From the NCBI RefSeq assembly GCF_028769735.1, contig NC_088171.1:61432216-61496215 (forward strand): 64,000 bases of DNA. The letters run 5' to 3'. The translations under genes were made by a program, and so were the position numbers. A model generated the notes under the pieces. It did no database searches, was not told the origin of the DNA, and saw nothing but the letters and a program-made list of their open reading frames with translations. Shown piece after piece: positions 35,951 to 49,106 of the stretch; within the stretch, counting starts at the first letter, position 1; every line of letters begins with the position of its first letter. The DNA is from Zonotrichia leucophrys gambelii (taxonomy: Eukaryota > Chordata > Aves > Passeriformes > Passerellidae).

Positions 35951-38027
35951 GAAGAGCTAAAATCTACAGTCTACTCTCGGGTCACAGGCAAGGCTGAGAT
36001 ATCTAGGTAATATCAGAGGCACAATCACCTACAGAGAGGAAGCAGACAGAAAGAGGATGATAAGCACCACAATTTGCTTATATAACAACAGGGGACACAG
36101 AGCCATATATCTTCAGCAAAATAGCATCTCACTTCCTCCAAGAAACTGAACTATAATCTCAGCTGACAGAATACAAACTTCTGAGTATTATTTTAGCATG
36201 AGGAATAATCTTACTGCCAGCTTTGTTTCTGTGATGTGTCTGCTTTCCAGTTGCTCCAAATGGCTGTTCAGAGATGCTCAGGCAGAAGCTGTTTGAACAG
36301 GGACTGGAAAAATTCCTGTGATAAACCAGTGTGAAGTATAGGTCTGTGTTCATTGCCTCCTGTGGAAGTAACAGAATTAATTATTTAGCTGCTTATGGCC
36401 TTTGAACCTTAAGGGTTATGATCTGAACAAGAATACACCCTGTCCCTGAAGTTCACTGAAATGCAGATGCTGAAGCTATGAGGTTAATTCCCTTCCATAA
36501 AGGCAATCAAAACACCCTGATGGCACCTGGTGAACATTAAAGGCAGCTTTGGTTTCAAAGTCAGAAGCCCTTGGGAAAAACAGAGGTCACATTTGTCAGG
36601 TCACTCTTTGCTCTCCAAACATTGTTTTCCTCCTTTCTTTCTTTATGTTTTCATTAACACTATCAAGCCTGACAAATATTTTCCTTCTTTTTTTCCTTTC
36701 TTCTCCCTCTCTCCCTGTCTCCCTTGATTTCTTCCACCATCTGTACCAGCCTGTTCTACCCTTACCCTGTGAAAACTTGATTAAGAGAGTGAGCTCATGT
36801 ATATGGTAAAATAGCAAACCAGAGCTGGTAAAGCCAAGCGTATCTATTTTGTAATCTTCATATGGCTGTTCTCCTGTGCATGTCTTTAGTCAGCATCCAT
36901 GCAATGTTATGCAAGGAAAACAATTCCTGTACCTTAAAGCAGAACCCCTACCCATGTGGCTCCTGAGGGTGAAACAAGCAGGGAACAGCTTTTATAGGAA
37001 AAGTGAAAAAAACCACAACACTGAAGCAGCTGGTCTAGGAGTTTGTTTTCGAGAGAGGTTATTGGCAGGAAAGAAAAATAAAGGAGTGGGGGAAGAGGAG
37101 ACTTCTCCCTACAAGGAGATTCTTCTCAACAGTTCATTGGTGGTAAATTCACATCCTAAGCCAGAAAGACTCATACCCTCCTTCACAGATGTCACACCCG
37201 TCCAACCTTATGTAACAGAGGTGAAGATGGTCCCAGTATCTATGTAAGCTGCACTCGTGGCAATTCTTAATTAAACACTTGCAAAGTCATTACATTTCAT
37301 CACTAAATAAAACAGTGTTTCAAAGCTGGAAATACTTTGTAGAAGTCAGAACTGCTGTACTGCTTCTAACAACCCAGCACAGCAGACCTGAAGCTGTCTC
37401 CTTTCATGGGTCTAGGCATCTATGTCTGTTATTATCTGTTGGTGAAAAGGAGCAGCATGAACACATGTTGGCATGGCAATATAGGGGGAATTTGTTCCCA
37501 AGCAGGCCCTTACCCTGTAATTTTGTATATCTGTGAATACACTTAATCAGGAAGTGTACTGTATTTTAATGGATGAAAAAGTGCCTTTCCGTTAGAAAGG
37601 ATTGCTATAGTGATTAACATCACTCCTTATTAAAATCCTGCTATCTCTTACTTATGTGTAAAGATAAAATAACTGAATAAGCCCTTTAATTTAAACTGAG
37701 TTTCTTCATACACTTGTTCATAAGCAAGGTTTAGACTGCAGCTGGAAGGATGGTACACACGCATCCTGTCCTCCAGGCTCTGAGAGAATAAACTGCTACA
37801 AGCAGGTTGAAACACACCTTAAACTTAATTTCTGGAGACATTAAACTTCTGAGATCCCACCCACAAATAATAAAGACATCATTCTGCCAACAGTCATAAG
37901 AGCATGCCCAGGACTGGAGGCACCAACCATCTCCACAGTCCTTGGATCTCCTTCTCCACCCACCTCCATATATCAAAATAATTTGATCCAATGTACTACA
38001 TCTGCTTAGCAAAATCAGGGCTAATAG
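35951..38027. other. Unique AT-rich DNA, no gene seen
   Basis: No gene or interspersed repeat recognised. A pyrimidine-rich tract (mostly T and C) runs at about 36620-36735. A 123-codon plus-strand frame at 36876-37247 shows no domain and is probably accidental. Confidence 0.5.
36620..36735. repeat. Pyrimidine-rich tract
   Basis: About 115 bases that are mainly C and T, broken by short mixed words near 36645-36680. It could adopt triplex structure or act as a splice-type polypyrimidine tract, but no exon is visible downstream. Confidence 0.5.
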
Positions 38028-38066
38028 ATATCCTACATAAATCACCTATATCCTATATAAATCACC
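38028..38066. repeat. Two-copy 20-bp tandem duplication
   Basis: ATATCCTACATAAATCACC (38028-38046) plus one T is followed by ATATCCTATATAAATCACC (38048-38066), differing at one base. It looks like a fairly recent local slippage duplication. Confidence 0.85.
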
Positions 38067-41000
38067 AGAAGCTGACACTGAATTCTTCTCTCATTTTTGC
38101 TCATGCAACCCAGACACACTCTAGCAAATTCCCAGGGGCAAATTAAGCCAGTGATACCCTTCCACACTTACCTAGACACAGAGTAAAGTACAGAATATTT
38201 TCACTACACACAATTTATTTACAGGTAGGTGTTGATAGACTACTACAAAACTTTGAGACACCAAAATAAAGAGGGCTGGGTAGGATGAGTCTGCATTTAT
38301 TCTGAGTTCACCTTTTAAGGAATAAAAACAAGGGGCAATATTGGTGCTTAAAAAGAAACCAGCACTAAATGGACATGAAAGCAGTAGCTTTGCAAGAACT
38401 TTTCCCCACAGCAGAGCATCCATCTGTGCTTCAAAAACTCACCAAAGTTTTGGTCATGACTGATCTAGCCAACTCTGCTTTTGGCTGGACACAGCCTCGG
38501 TTTTCCCTCTCTCCCTCTGTTTATAACTGGTTGACACATTAAAAAGCATGGCATTTTTGCAGGGGGTGCTATATGGAGATCTGCAACATTTTATAAAATC
38601 ATTCTCCTTGTTCTTCTTTCCATTTGTTCTACCCCAAAGCACTTGTGAGAGACAAGGATTGTTATAGGTGACGGTGTGAGTGCTAGAGCTGCACCACAGA
38701 CTAGAATTTATTCCAGGTGGTAGACCTGATGTACACAGAGCATGGGCCAGGCACTGGTGGCTGCCCCAGGGCAACGTGACAGTCATCTGGTGTCACTGTG
38801 AGCTCTGCCACCTGCTCCAACGGTGCCAGGAGCTGAGGGCTGTCCCTGATTGATGTGTGCTCCTGGGCCCCTGTGGGTGGAGGATGTGGGTTGGCCCCGC
38901 CACCGCACCGACCTGAGCTTCCCTCTGACATTGCATAAGAAGACAGACCAAGACTCATACCTGCCCACCCACACAGACAAGCCAGCAGATATAAAAATAC
39001 ATGACCTTAAAAAACAGCACACAATCTCTCAGTTTTAAATTTTTTTTTCCCCTTTCTCACCAGCACCAGCTCTGCAGACTCGAAATCAAGTTACACATAC
39101 AAACAGGGTTGGGCTGTTGCCTCCACCACATTTGCTACCACATTCCTATGGCCACCCTCCTAGAAATTCCCTCAAATATTTCTAACTTCCCACTTCTCTA
39201 TTTGATTCCAAAAATAAAAAAGGAGAGGTGAGGAAGAGAAAAAGAAAAAAAATTGCACTATTCTCTGTATGAAAAGTACAAGTTTGGCTGAAGAAAGTAT
39301 CTATAAAATACAGAAGGACCAACTTTTCAAGTTTACAAAAACAACCTCTTCTACCACATATGCTCACCTATCTCCTGAAAGGAAATTCACTGCTCAGAAA
39401 TCTGATATTCCACATGCTCTAATTAAGGAAAAAGGAAATAGCTTTCAGTCTCTTGTTCAAGGGCCAATGAACATAAGTCAAACACTCACCTAAAACCAAG
39501 AAAACACTTCAAAAAGAAGTAAAACAAACATTCTGCTAATTTCCCAGATGTATTTCCAGCAATGTTTCTGATATAGACGCAATGGGTAGGAAAGAGGAAA
39601 ATAATTTAGTGATGTGGAAGACATACCTTTATAACGCATCCTCAGCCCTTATTATGCATTTGTGATGGAGGGATTTTCTCTTCTCTGCTTTAGCAGGGCT
39701 CCCTGACATAAAATGAACAGTGTCACATCTCAGAAAAGCTACTTTCTGAAAAGCATTATGGTTCTCTGGCCACACTTTTTCCTGTAGCACCTCTTAAATG
39801 CTTAAGTAAAGTTAGCAAGAGTCAAGGTTTACATAGTAAGTCTTCATTTACACTCTGAAGTTTCAGGAAGAAAGTATTCCTCCTCCATGTGTTTAGGAAA
39901 CTCCAAGACTTCCTTCACAATGAAAAAAACCACTGTCTGTGGTGTAACCTTGTTGCTTTGCTTGCTTCCAACCAGTTGAGTGATAGTGAGTATTCATCAC
40001 ATTTGTACCAAAGAATAAAAAAGAAAAGCCCTAACCAGAAATATAATTTACATGCACATTTCCAGTTCCACTGAGCATCACAGCTACCTGCCCAAGTCTG
40101 GCCCCTTTGAGGTCATTGACAATGCTGAAAGAAGGCAGGTTTTGAAATTAGGGATTGTTACCAAGGATTGTTCGTTAAACAAGCCAGCTAAGGCTTTTTT
40201 TTTCCAAATCTAGAAACTAAAAAGAACACACTTCAGGTTTTCAAAGTGAATGCACTCTATTTTATTTCAGCCAGTGAAATTGGAAAGGAGACAGTGGCAG
40301 GAAAGACACCACTTGTTGAGAGACAAGGCCTGATGCCAAGAGATGGCCATGCATACCATTCTGCCTCAGAGTCAGCTGCAGCAACAATAATTGGGATGCA
40401 AAGGTACAAATAGGACATATAATTCTTCTTATCTATTATATTCCACCACTGCTAGTGCAGTGTAAGACACACTGTTCTTTAGATGCTAATGCTACGGGAC
40501 ATCTAGCCCCTTCCATCTTGTTTACAATCAAGTTAAATACAAGCCACCTTTAAAAGCAGAAAGTAAATGCTAGCTTCCTTTCTCAGTGTGTTTTATTTGT
40601 TGATCATTTCCTGGGAAAGTGGTAAACACTTCTGCTGAAAATCATTGATCTGAAAATACTTTACAGCTATGGGCTATGTTACACACCAGGAAAAAGAAAA
40701 GAGCTCCGGGATGTTTACAGGTTGTGCCTATGAAATACCTTCAGAGAAATTGTAATTTTGCATCTTTACAACATTCTGTATCTTAGCACTGTTAACAGAA
40801 AAAATAGACATAATTCTGTCTGAATTAAAATTATGGTGAGAATAAATCCATTATTACTATCATTAGAAGTAATAAAACAATTTTTATGCAGCACCTTTTT
40901 ATTCACAGAAGTCAAGGCACCTTGCTTATTGTTCTCATTTTACAAATGTAAGACCTTGGGAACTTTGAGATGCAGTTTCTTTATTAAGGTCATACAAAAT

Positions 41001-44000
41001 GCCACTGACAGACCCTGGGACACAGCACAGGCTCTGCAGTCCTTCCAGATGGTAGGCAACAAAGCTAGATACCCTGTTTTTTTCCTTCTGTGTATTTTGA
41101 TCTGCCTCATTCAGCACTTAACATAGCACTGCTTCAAATCCTGGCTTTGCAAGAACACAACTGCTTTTTTCCCTAGAACTGCTCTGCTTTGTGCAACACT
41201 GAGCATCTACATGTACAAACACACTCAACATCAATTTGTGCCTGAAGAGTCATCTTCCCCCTGCTATCACAATTACCACTAGAGTGCATATTTGGAAAAA
41301 ATAGATGAAAAAATACTCAAAAGTTTGAGATTCTGCCCTGTCTTTTTTCTGGCAGGGCAAAAATGTAACATACTCTTGCAGTTTTTTCTCTTGGTCAGAG
41401 TGCATAATGCCCCAATCATATCTACAAAAGTAGCATTTTTAAAATAATTTGTATTGGTTGTGAATCTATTCTACCTCTAAGACAGCAGCACCTTTGCCTT
41501 TCACCCTCAGCTGATCTAATAAATGCAGGCTTGGAACTGACAAAAGACAGCAAACATGTCAAAAGCAAAAGAAAAAAAAATCCAAGCCAGAAAGAGCTAC
41601 ACGTTTCAGGAATATAAAAAAGCTCACAGTGATTCCTCAGTTTCAGATGGTATCAGCAGAATGTCATAACCATCTTTTTTCCCCCCACCTCCATTTCATA
41701 TTGAATACCTGGGACTGCCAGAACTCCCTTTAACTGAGCAGAAATTTCCCTGCCAGCTACAGCTGTTGAAAGCTTGAGCCAACCAGCCCAACACAGCTGG
41801 ATGAATTACAGTAAGTTATAACAAATTCAAGGACCTTCAGCCACCAGCTGCACATCTTTTCACTGCAGAGGTTCCTCCACAAATGGAAAAGTTGTACAAG
41901 TCCGTCCTCCTGCAATCCAACTGAAGCAGGAAGAAGCATCCTTTAGTCTCACAGAAAAGTTCTATAATTTGCAGTGTGAGCTCCACAAGGTCTTTGCATT
42001 GAATTGCATTGTCTTTTTCTTGCCCTTACAAAACCTCCCAAGCCAGACAGCAGCTCCAGATTACGAGGCCCCAGTATGTTGGCACTACTGAGTGAAAGAT
42101 TGAGTGGATGCAGTAACCAGAGCCTGCCCAGCCCTACACAAGCTCCTCCTAAGCCAGGTGTTTTCCTTTGCCTGGAAAAATGTCATTAAACTGGAGAGTA
42201 GCAAACACTGTGGTGTTTAATCTTGTGGCTAATAGCAGAAGGGTTTTCTGTAGTTGGGATTTCAAAGCAAGGGGCCTGAGAAACAGGAGATCTTTTAAAG
42301 CTCCTCTGCCTATAGTGTGCTGAACTTACACTTTTAAGACAAAATGCAAAGTTTCCTCATCTATTCATCTACTAAAAAAACCCAACCAACTCATATTCCT
42401 GTGTAGCTGTAATACCAGGGACTTTGGAAGTACTTCTCTAAAGTTTCATTGTGCATTTTCTGACAATTAACACAATAAATCAGTTATGAGCTTTTTCAGA
42501 CTCAGAAATAAATATCAGCTATTCAGACACATCTGCAATTATTGGTGGCAGGACAATGAACACTATGTGAATTGTCTTGCTAAGCAAAAAATAAGTGGAA
42601 TGGATGAAATAATTATCTTACATCAAACACACAGTCAGATTCCAGCTCATCTTCCTGCTCATGTCTCTACACACTCTCAACACAGAAGAAATCTCATCTT
42701 TTAAGCAAACAAACACATTTAGGCACTAACCAAATTAGAAACTCTACAGAGTCAACAGATTATGATCTCATCACTTTTTTTTTTCCCCTCTCAAGCATTT
42801 CCTTTCCAAACTGAATTGAATTCATTTGAAAAAAATTTAAGCACAGAATATATTGAACTCTCTGGAGGAGGCAAGTTTCTCAGTCATGACTACACTACAC
42901 TTTCAGTCTGGTTTTAATTTGACTTAAACCAATTTATTAGTTTGATTTTAAGCAAACACAGAAACCTTATAAGAGTGGATGCCACAGTACTAAACGGCAT
43001 ACTATTAAAAACCAGTAAATATAAATGCATTTTAAAGAGAAAGAACTCTCCAGTCTTGAGCTAAATGTAGCATATAAAGAGTTAAATTTAGAACAATAAA
43101 CCATTACTCTTTTTTTTCCCCCAAAGGCAAGAGCTTGTAATTAACCCTCAAGGAAAATCATCAACTTCCACATTGCTCAGTTCTCTGTCCTTGAGACATT
43201 TATGGCAAAAATAAGCCCTGTGAGGCCCCATGGTGCAGGAACGCCCAAGTGCAGGTGTGTCTGTGGATATTTGTCTATTTTTTATTTTCAACATTTCCAC
43301 ACTGTGGCTACTTATCTAGACTGTCCTCTCCTTTCTATATTAATCTCTGTTTATTCTCCTGTTTGGCAGCGACAAAAGCACTCACACACTCCCGTTTATG
43401 GCCCTCTGGATCCTGCCTAGTAGCTGTGCTTTGACTCAACAAATTTCAGGAAAGTCAGTGCTGAGAAGAAATGTGCAACTTCCCAGACACATTGCTCTGG
43501 AAGGAAATGAGCTGCGCTCTGTAGGGAAAAGGAAATTGCTTTGGAAGTCTAGACCGAACCCTTCCTTTTCCATTCCTCCTCCTGTTTCCTCCTTGAATAT
43601 ATGTAAGACAAAACAAAAGGAAACTGAAGGATGAAAAAGAATGATTGGGCAGAGTTTCCACCTCTGTGTGTAATAAAAACACAGGTGGATGTGGATTTAA
43701 ACACCAGAGAACCATCAGCTAGAGGAAAGGCAGGAGAGACACACGACTACTGAAGCACCTCAGAGACAAGGGTGTTGGCGGCATCTGGCAGAGCAAAATG
43801 GGAACCAGCAATGTGGTGAAAGGCAATATATTGTAGGCAGGCACTCTGATCCTCCTCTAGGATTTGTCTTTAGAATGCAATGAGTAATGCAGCTGCTGAT
43901 CTAGTTGCCTATGATTGTGACAGTGAGAGGTAACAGGCTGCAAGATATTTAGCAAATTTCCTTTGTTCCTCCAAACTGAAGACACAGTAAGAAAAGCAAG

Positions 44001-45144
44001 TACGAAATAGGACTAGAAGGGCAGAGAAGCTTGAAACAATCCATTGAACTCAGCTGCATTTTAGAAAAAGTCCATGGAGACTCTATGAACAAAGATAGAG
44101 GTCAGACAGTTTAACCAACAAGGTCTCAATTTGGCAGGGAATGCCATCAATATAAATAATGAAACAAAAATATAAGTATATTATAAAAGAAAATCAAGAA
44201 ATCACCATGTAAGTTTGGTACTATTTGATTCAACTGTGGACCAGAAAATGCAAGAGCAATCTAAGTGAATTTTCCTAATTCAAAGAGCAAAAGACTGACC
44301 AAGGGAATGGACAAAGAAGTTTCTGGGTAGTGAGGAAATATGATCAATGTGGGAAAAAAGTTTGACTATAAATTTAAAAAATATTAAATGTTATGGCAGA
44401 GGAATTTTTAAAACATCTGCACAAGGGGCACCAAGGAAAGCAATCCTGTGAAGGAAAAAGCAAGAAAATACAGGTGCCTGTGGACATTTAAACTAAACTG
44501 CAGCGTGGGCAAGAACTAAGTTTTTCCACAAGCTTCCTTTATTTCCTGCCTAAATGAAAGGATATGTTTTGTTTGAGTTTGTTTGGTTTTGATAAGAAGC
44601 AACAAAAGAGGAAAGAGTGGGAAACCAATCAATCATAAAATTCTTCTGCTGTGCACCTTGGAAATTCTGCACAATCTGAGTACTCTGAATTCATGCTGAA
44701 GAGATTCACTGCAGCTTATGTGACCTTCCCCCCTCACGCACATATAGAAAAAGAGTTACATCAAGTGTGCAGTGGGGCTGCAAGATCACAGATTTCTCGT
44801 ACCCAAGGTGAGAGCTCAGGCACTGCCCTTGGTCTGTCTTCTCACAGACATGTAAACCATTACATAAGGCAGCACTCTCAGCATTTTCTGTCCCACTCCC
44901 TAAGGACAAAATATGAAAAGACAACACTTTGAACCACCCTTCAGCCCTGCTGGCACATGCTTCCATATGGAGCAGGGGAGAGGAAAGGGAAGCAGTGATG
45001 GGAGAACGTATCAACCAAAAGTTCACAGGGAGGAGTGCTGCAAACGCCTGCTGAAATCACACCACTAATATCCTGAGATTATACTGGCCTACAGCATGTG
45101 CTGGAGCTTAAAATGTTTAGTTTATAAGTTGTGCTACTTTCCAG

Positions 45145-45145
<1 letters not shown>
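38067..45145. other. Unique DNA, no gene seen
   Basis: Seven kb without a recognisable gene or LINE/LTR. A GC-richer patch lies at about 38700-38930, with overlapping minus-strand frames (85 codons at 38701-38958, 79 at 38783-39022) but no recognisable product. A purine-rich tract lies at 39219-39251. Everything else is ordinary AT-rich sequence with short chance frames. Confidence 0.5.
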
Positions 45146-45175
<30 letters not shown>

Positions 45176-45195
45176 GAAAAAAAAGGAGAGAGGGG
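45146..45195. repeat. A26 run followed by GA-rich tract
   Basis: Twenty-six consecutive A (45146-45171) pass into a GAGAGAAAA/GGAGAGAGGGG purine tract. No polyadenylation signal lies just upstream, so this is more likely a simple-sequence expansion than a retroposon tail. Confidence 0.85.
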
Positions 45196-48100
45196 TTTGA
45201 GTTTGTTTTCTTTCCGACCAAGTGCAGGAAAGAAATTTTATTCCTTAAGGAAAGTTCTCAGGAGTGGAAATGAATGTGAGGATTGTATGTATGAATCATC
45301 CTGTTAATTCCCTAAATCCCACACCATGTGGAGTTCAGATAATGTTTTCAGCAAGGAAACTTTAAAAAAAATAATTTAAATTTATTTTTCTAAAAGGAAG
45401 AAAAAAAAAAAAAAAGAAAGAAGTGGTTTAGAGCTCCTCCCTTCCTAAATCACAGTTGGACCCAGAAAGACCAGTTTTGTTTTTAAACAAAGTCAGCAAA
45501 TTGCCCCTAAGCTGGTCGGTTCCAGTAATTGGCATCAGGGTAATAACAGTCACTCATTTGGTTTCCCCTTTGCCAGACCAAAAATAACCAGTCAGGCAAA
45601 TTCTTCCCAAAAGTGTTTATTTCAGCTGAAGGAAGTACAGTTAGGTTGCAGACACATCTTTCCCACAGCTGGAAAATGAACACCTCTATACATCGTGTAG
45701 ATGTTTTCCCACCCCTATCTACGTACTCAGAGTTACAACTAGACATATTAGATATTCAAAACAACTAAAAGCATATCCTCCCTTTCTTGTTAGGAACAGC
45801 AGCAACAGAATTACTTTTATCAGATGCTGCCTGTAAAATATAGCCTTTGTGTTGTTTACAGCATGTTGTTAATGCACTAGATGAAAAATATCCATTTGCC
45901 CTACAATAATTGGAAACTTATGGTGATTGCAGGGACTAATAAATCAATATAAAAGCACCTTTCATATTTATTTGAGGCAGGTACATAGTTTCATCCACCT
46001 AAAAAGCATAAAATCATCAACATCACAGGAAGTTTTCCAGAAGTTAAGTTGAAGCACTTCCAGGTAACCAGCTTGGGCATGCCAAGTAGCCACAACATTA
46101 TTCAGTGTACTTACAGCAGAGAGAGCCTCAAGTGCAGAGGGAGTGTGAAGCTTGATGTGCACAGTCCTTCCAAGACACCCCACCACAAGGACACTGAGGC
46201 TGTTGCTGAGAGCAGGGACTGTACAGAAGTATTGGCCTTGACAGCTGGTAAAGTGATCCATCTGAATCTCCTAAGAGAATAGAGACATCACATAAAAGAG
46301 ATTTGAACAATAATAATTTAGAACTGTTAAAAACAGGTCATCCACACCACTATGGCTACTCATGTCCCCTCCCAGTCCTTCCAAAACAGGAGAATCACAT
46401 CTCAGTTTCATTCCAATGGATATAAACCAGCATTTTTCCCAGAGCTTGGAAAGGAAATGAGTGCCAAGGTTGGGCATAGGACAATAACATGGAGTTCACA
46501 GAGAGAACTGTTTCATAACTTTTGAAAAATTTAGCTGAGTGAGTCTACTGCAACAAGAACATTAACTAAAAGAAGCAGCTGAAAACAATTTTTCTACCCG
46601 TGGTCATTCAGCATGAGACAGTGGAAGGAAATAACAGTGAGTCAGTTTGACATAGGATGGAGCAAAATCTGAAGCAATACTGGATATAAACCCCAAGAGA
46701 TAAAGGCCAGAGTAAGCTACTGATGAATCTTGATGAAGTCACATCCAAAAGAAATTGATCTCTAAACTCTGGTCTCCAAACTACAATACATTTCTTGAAT
46801 TACATAGCTTTAAGTTAGGTTTAAAAATGTAGTAGGAAATGAAACATTTTCACTTGTTACATTTCTCTTCTAAAAATGGATAACATGCCCATAGAGTTTC
46901 AATGCAAATGAGACAATATGGTAGCTGTTGTTGCATCTACAGAGCTGCATTTGTGTAGATACATATATATGTTTATGCACACAGTATAAACCAATTTTAT
47001 CTCCACACAAACTATAAAAGGCTTGTTTCAGACCTGAGAAATTGTGCTTCCAACAGATATTTTTCTGCAACAGGTCATGTAATAGAAGACATTTCTTCAC
47101 TGATCTACATGGTATTAGACACACCATTTCCATTGTAATGGCATTTGTAAGCATGCAACACATGCTTATTCCCCTTCCTTCTTTTCAATTATCTGACATA
47201 CATCAGTTGACTGAAAATAATTACTCATTATCAACTCATTAAAAAAGCCAGTCTCAACACATTAAAAAAAAAAAAAAAGTAAGGTGTTCTTCTTAATAAC
47301 CTTCTTGGCTTCCTCAACAGCACTTAAAAAAATATGTATTTAATTTCCCTGAAAACGAAACAGTAGTATTTATGTTCTGTACATAAGCAAAGGATAAAAC
47401 CTTCACAATGCAACTCTTTAAAGCCCCATAATTTACACTTTGGTGTCATAAACCAGCAATAAAATATTTTAGAGATAGCCATAAAATTGTGATCCAAGTT
47501 CTTCCTTTTCAAAATCTCTGCTTCAACTCAGCTGTTAGAGTCTGAGCAGAATTATTTACATTTGATCAGTGGCAAAGTTCCCACATAGTCTGAACTGTTC
47601 CAAAGTTGCCCATTTTCTGATGGAGCCTCCCAGCTCAGGTTCAGCCCCATTCCTGGAAGGGGCTGGACATTTTGCTGCAAATGCTTTCACCTAAAGAAGC
47701 ATCTATCACTGAACCCTAACTGCTACATCTGAAATAACATGGAAGTTTGGGGCAAGGAAAAGAAAGGCAGGGCTGTCACTGAACATCAGATTTCTGGTGG
47801 GCTGTGGCGGATATGGAATTTGAGGGCTGGTCTTGTAGAAGGGTTTGCCTCAGTTCTGAATTTCACTGTTTTCAGAGCCTGCATCTCTGAGGTGATCAAG
47901 CACTGCACCAACTAAACCCAAAATTTCCCCCACTTATCAGAAACATGATAATCTGTGAAATCCTTGAGTCTTACCCTTGAACAGATCCAGTGAATCTGAG
48001 AGTGGAAACCAAAGGCAGACCCTCTAGGATCTGACTTGCTGCCTTACCTTTTGGACTGCCAGAAGCCATTATCCCCATCCCCAGAGGTGTCCAGGGCAGC

Positions 48101-49017
48101 TAGAACCAGCTCCATGGGCATGGATGACATATCTCAAGGGTGCTGTGCCTGCCTTACAGGCTGTGATCCAATTCCAGCTACTTCTAGACAGTCTCTGTAC
48201 AGGAGATGTGTTTGTTTTGGCTCTCTCATTTAAAGTTTTGGATCCAAATATTAAATTAAAAGCAAAATAATGCTCCAACCCAAATCAGACTGAGAACTAA
48301 AGTTGGAAACATACAAGTAAGGTGTCACACACACACCAGAAAGTTTATTTCAACTTGTTCTCAAACAGGACAAAGTAAATAAGAGGAAGTATGGAACAGT
48401 CCACATCCATAGGATGCTTCACCAGAAATCACAAGTTCTTTAAAAATTATTTGAGGTTTCAATCTACACTCATTGCAGTCAGCTGGAATTTTGCACTTTT
48501 TTAGTGGAGATACAAGAAGATGAGATATTGCAGAAGATGAAGCAGTGAGCTCTGACAATCCAACACACTGTTATAGAAAATCCCAAGTCCAGGTCTCATA
48601 GTAAGCTGTTTAGATCTGATCCAGAAGCAGCAGAGTGGTTATGTTAATAAATAACTCACAATCGGTGAGAGATTATCTTTGATTCTGCTGTTGACCCACT
48701 GAACTAGAGCAAAGACATTTGCCTATTACTGCAGTGAGTTATCAGTAGGACATTACAATAACTGAGCAGATGTCATACAATAGAAAATAAGCATGGGAAA
48801 GTTACATAAAATGCTAAGGCAAAAGCTTGAATTTTGGTCTTCCTAATACTCATTCCTTTACTTGGCCACAGGAAGCAGACTACAACATACAACCCTGTCC
48901 AGTGAGAAATATTACAGTCAGGAAGTGCATAACAATTCACTTACTCTCATTGCTTCTTTCTTCAAAGAATAAATTCATTTTACCAAATATATTTTTTTCA
49001 CCATTTCCAGACGACAA
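45196..49017. other. Unique AT-rich DNA, no gene seen
   Basis: No recognisable gene or interspersed repeat. There is an A15 run at 47264-47278, another A-rich stretch near 45401-45420 and an octamer at 46902-46909. The minus-strand frame at 45968-46261 (97 codons) lacks a recognisable domain. Confidence 0.5.
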
Positions 49018-49086
49018 GTCCTTCTCTACTCCCACCACCTCCTTTCCTGCAGGTTGTTTTTCCCTCACTGAGATTCCAGTGGGTCT
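49018..49086. repeat. 69-bp duplication, copy 1
   Basis: This 69-bp sequence, starting GTCCTTCTCTACTCCCACC and ending GATTCCAGTGGGTCT, recurs without a mismatch at 52222-52290 in the same orientation. It contains a pyrimidine tract running into CTGCAGG, like a 3' splice site. It is followed by two more units of an 11-bp tandem (49074-49106), absent from copy 2. I do not recognise it as a known transposon. Confidence 0.95.
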
Positions 49087-49106
49087 CCAGTGGGATTCCA
49101 GTGTCA
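49074..49106. repeat. 11-bp tandem, three units
   Basis: TTCCAGTGGGT, CTCCAGTGGGA and TTCCAGTGTCA follow each other with an 11-base period. The first unit overlaps the end of the 69-bp duplication and the other two lie outside it. Confidence 0.85.

Noticed and set aside
45146..45195. A26 tract considered as a retroposon tail
   Set aside because: No polyadenylation signal upstream, no flanking duplication, and it continues into a GA tract typical of simple-repeat expansion.
45968..46261. 97-codon minus-strand frame considered as a transposase or retropseudogene remnant
   Set aside because: No catalytic motif or known family phrase could be identified and there are no terminal repeats.
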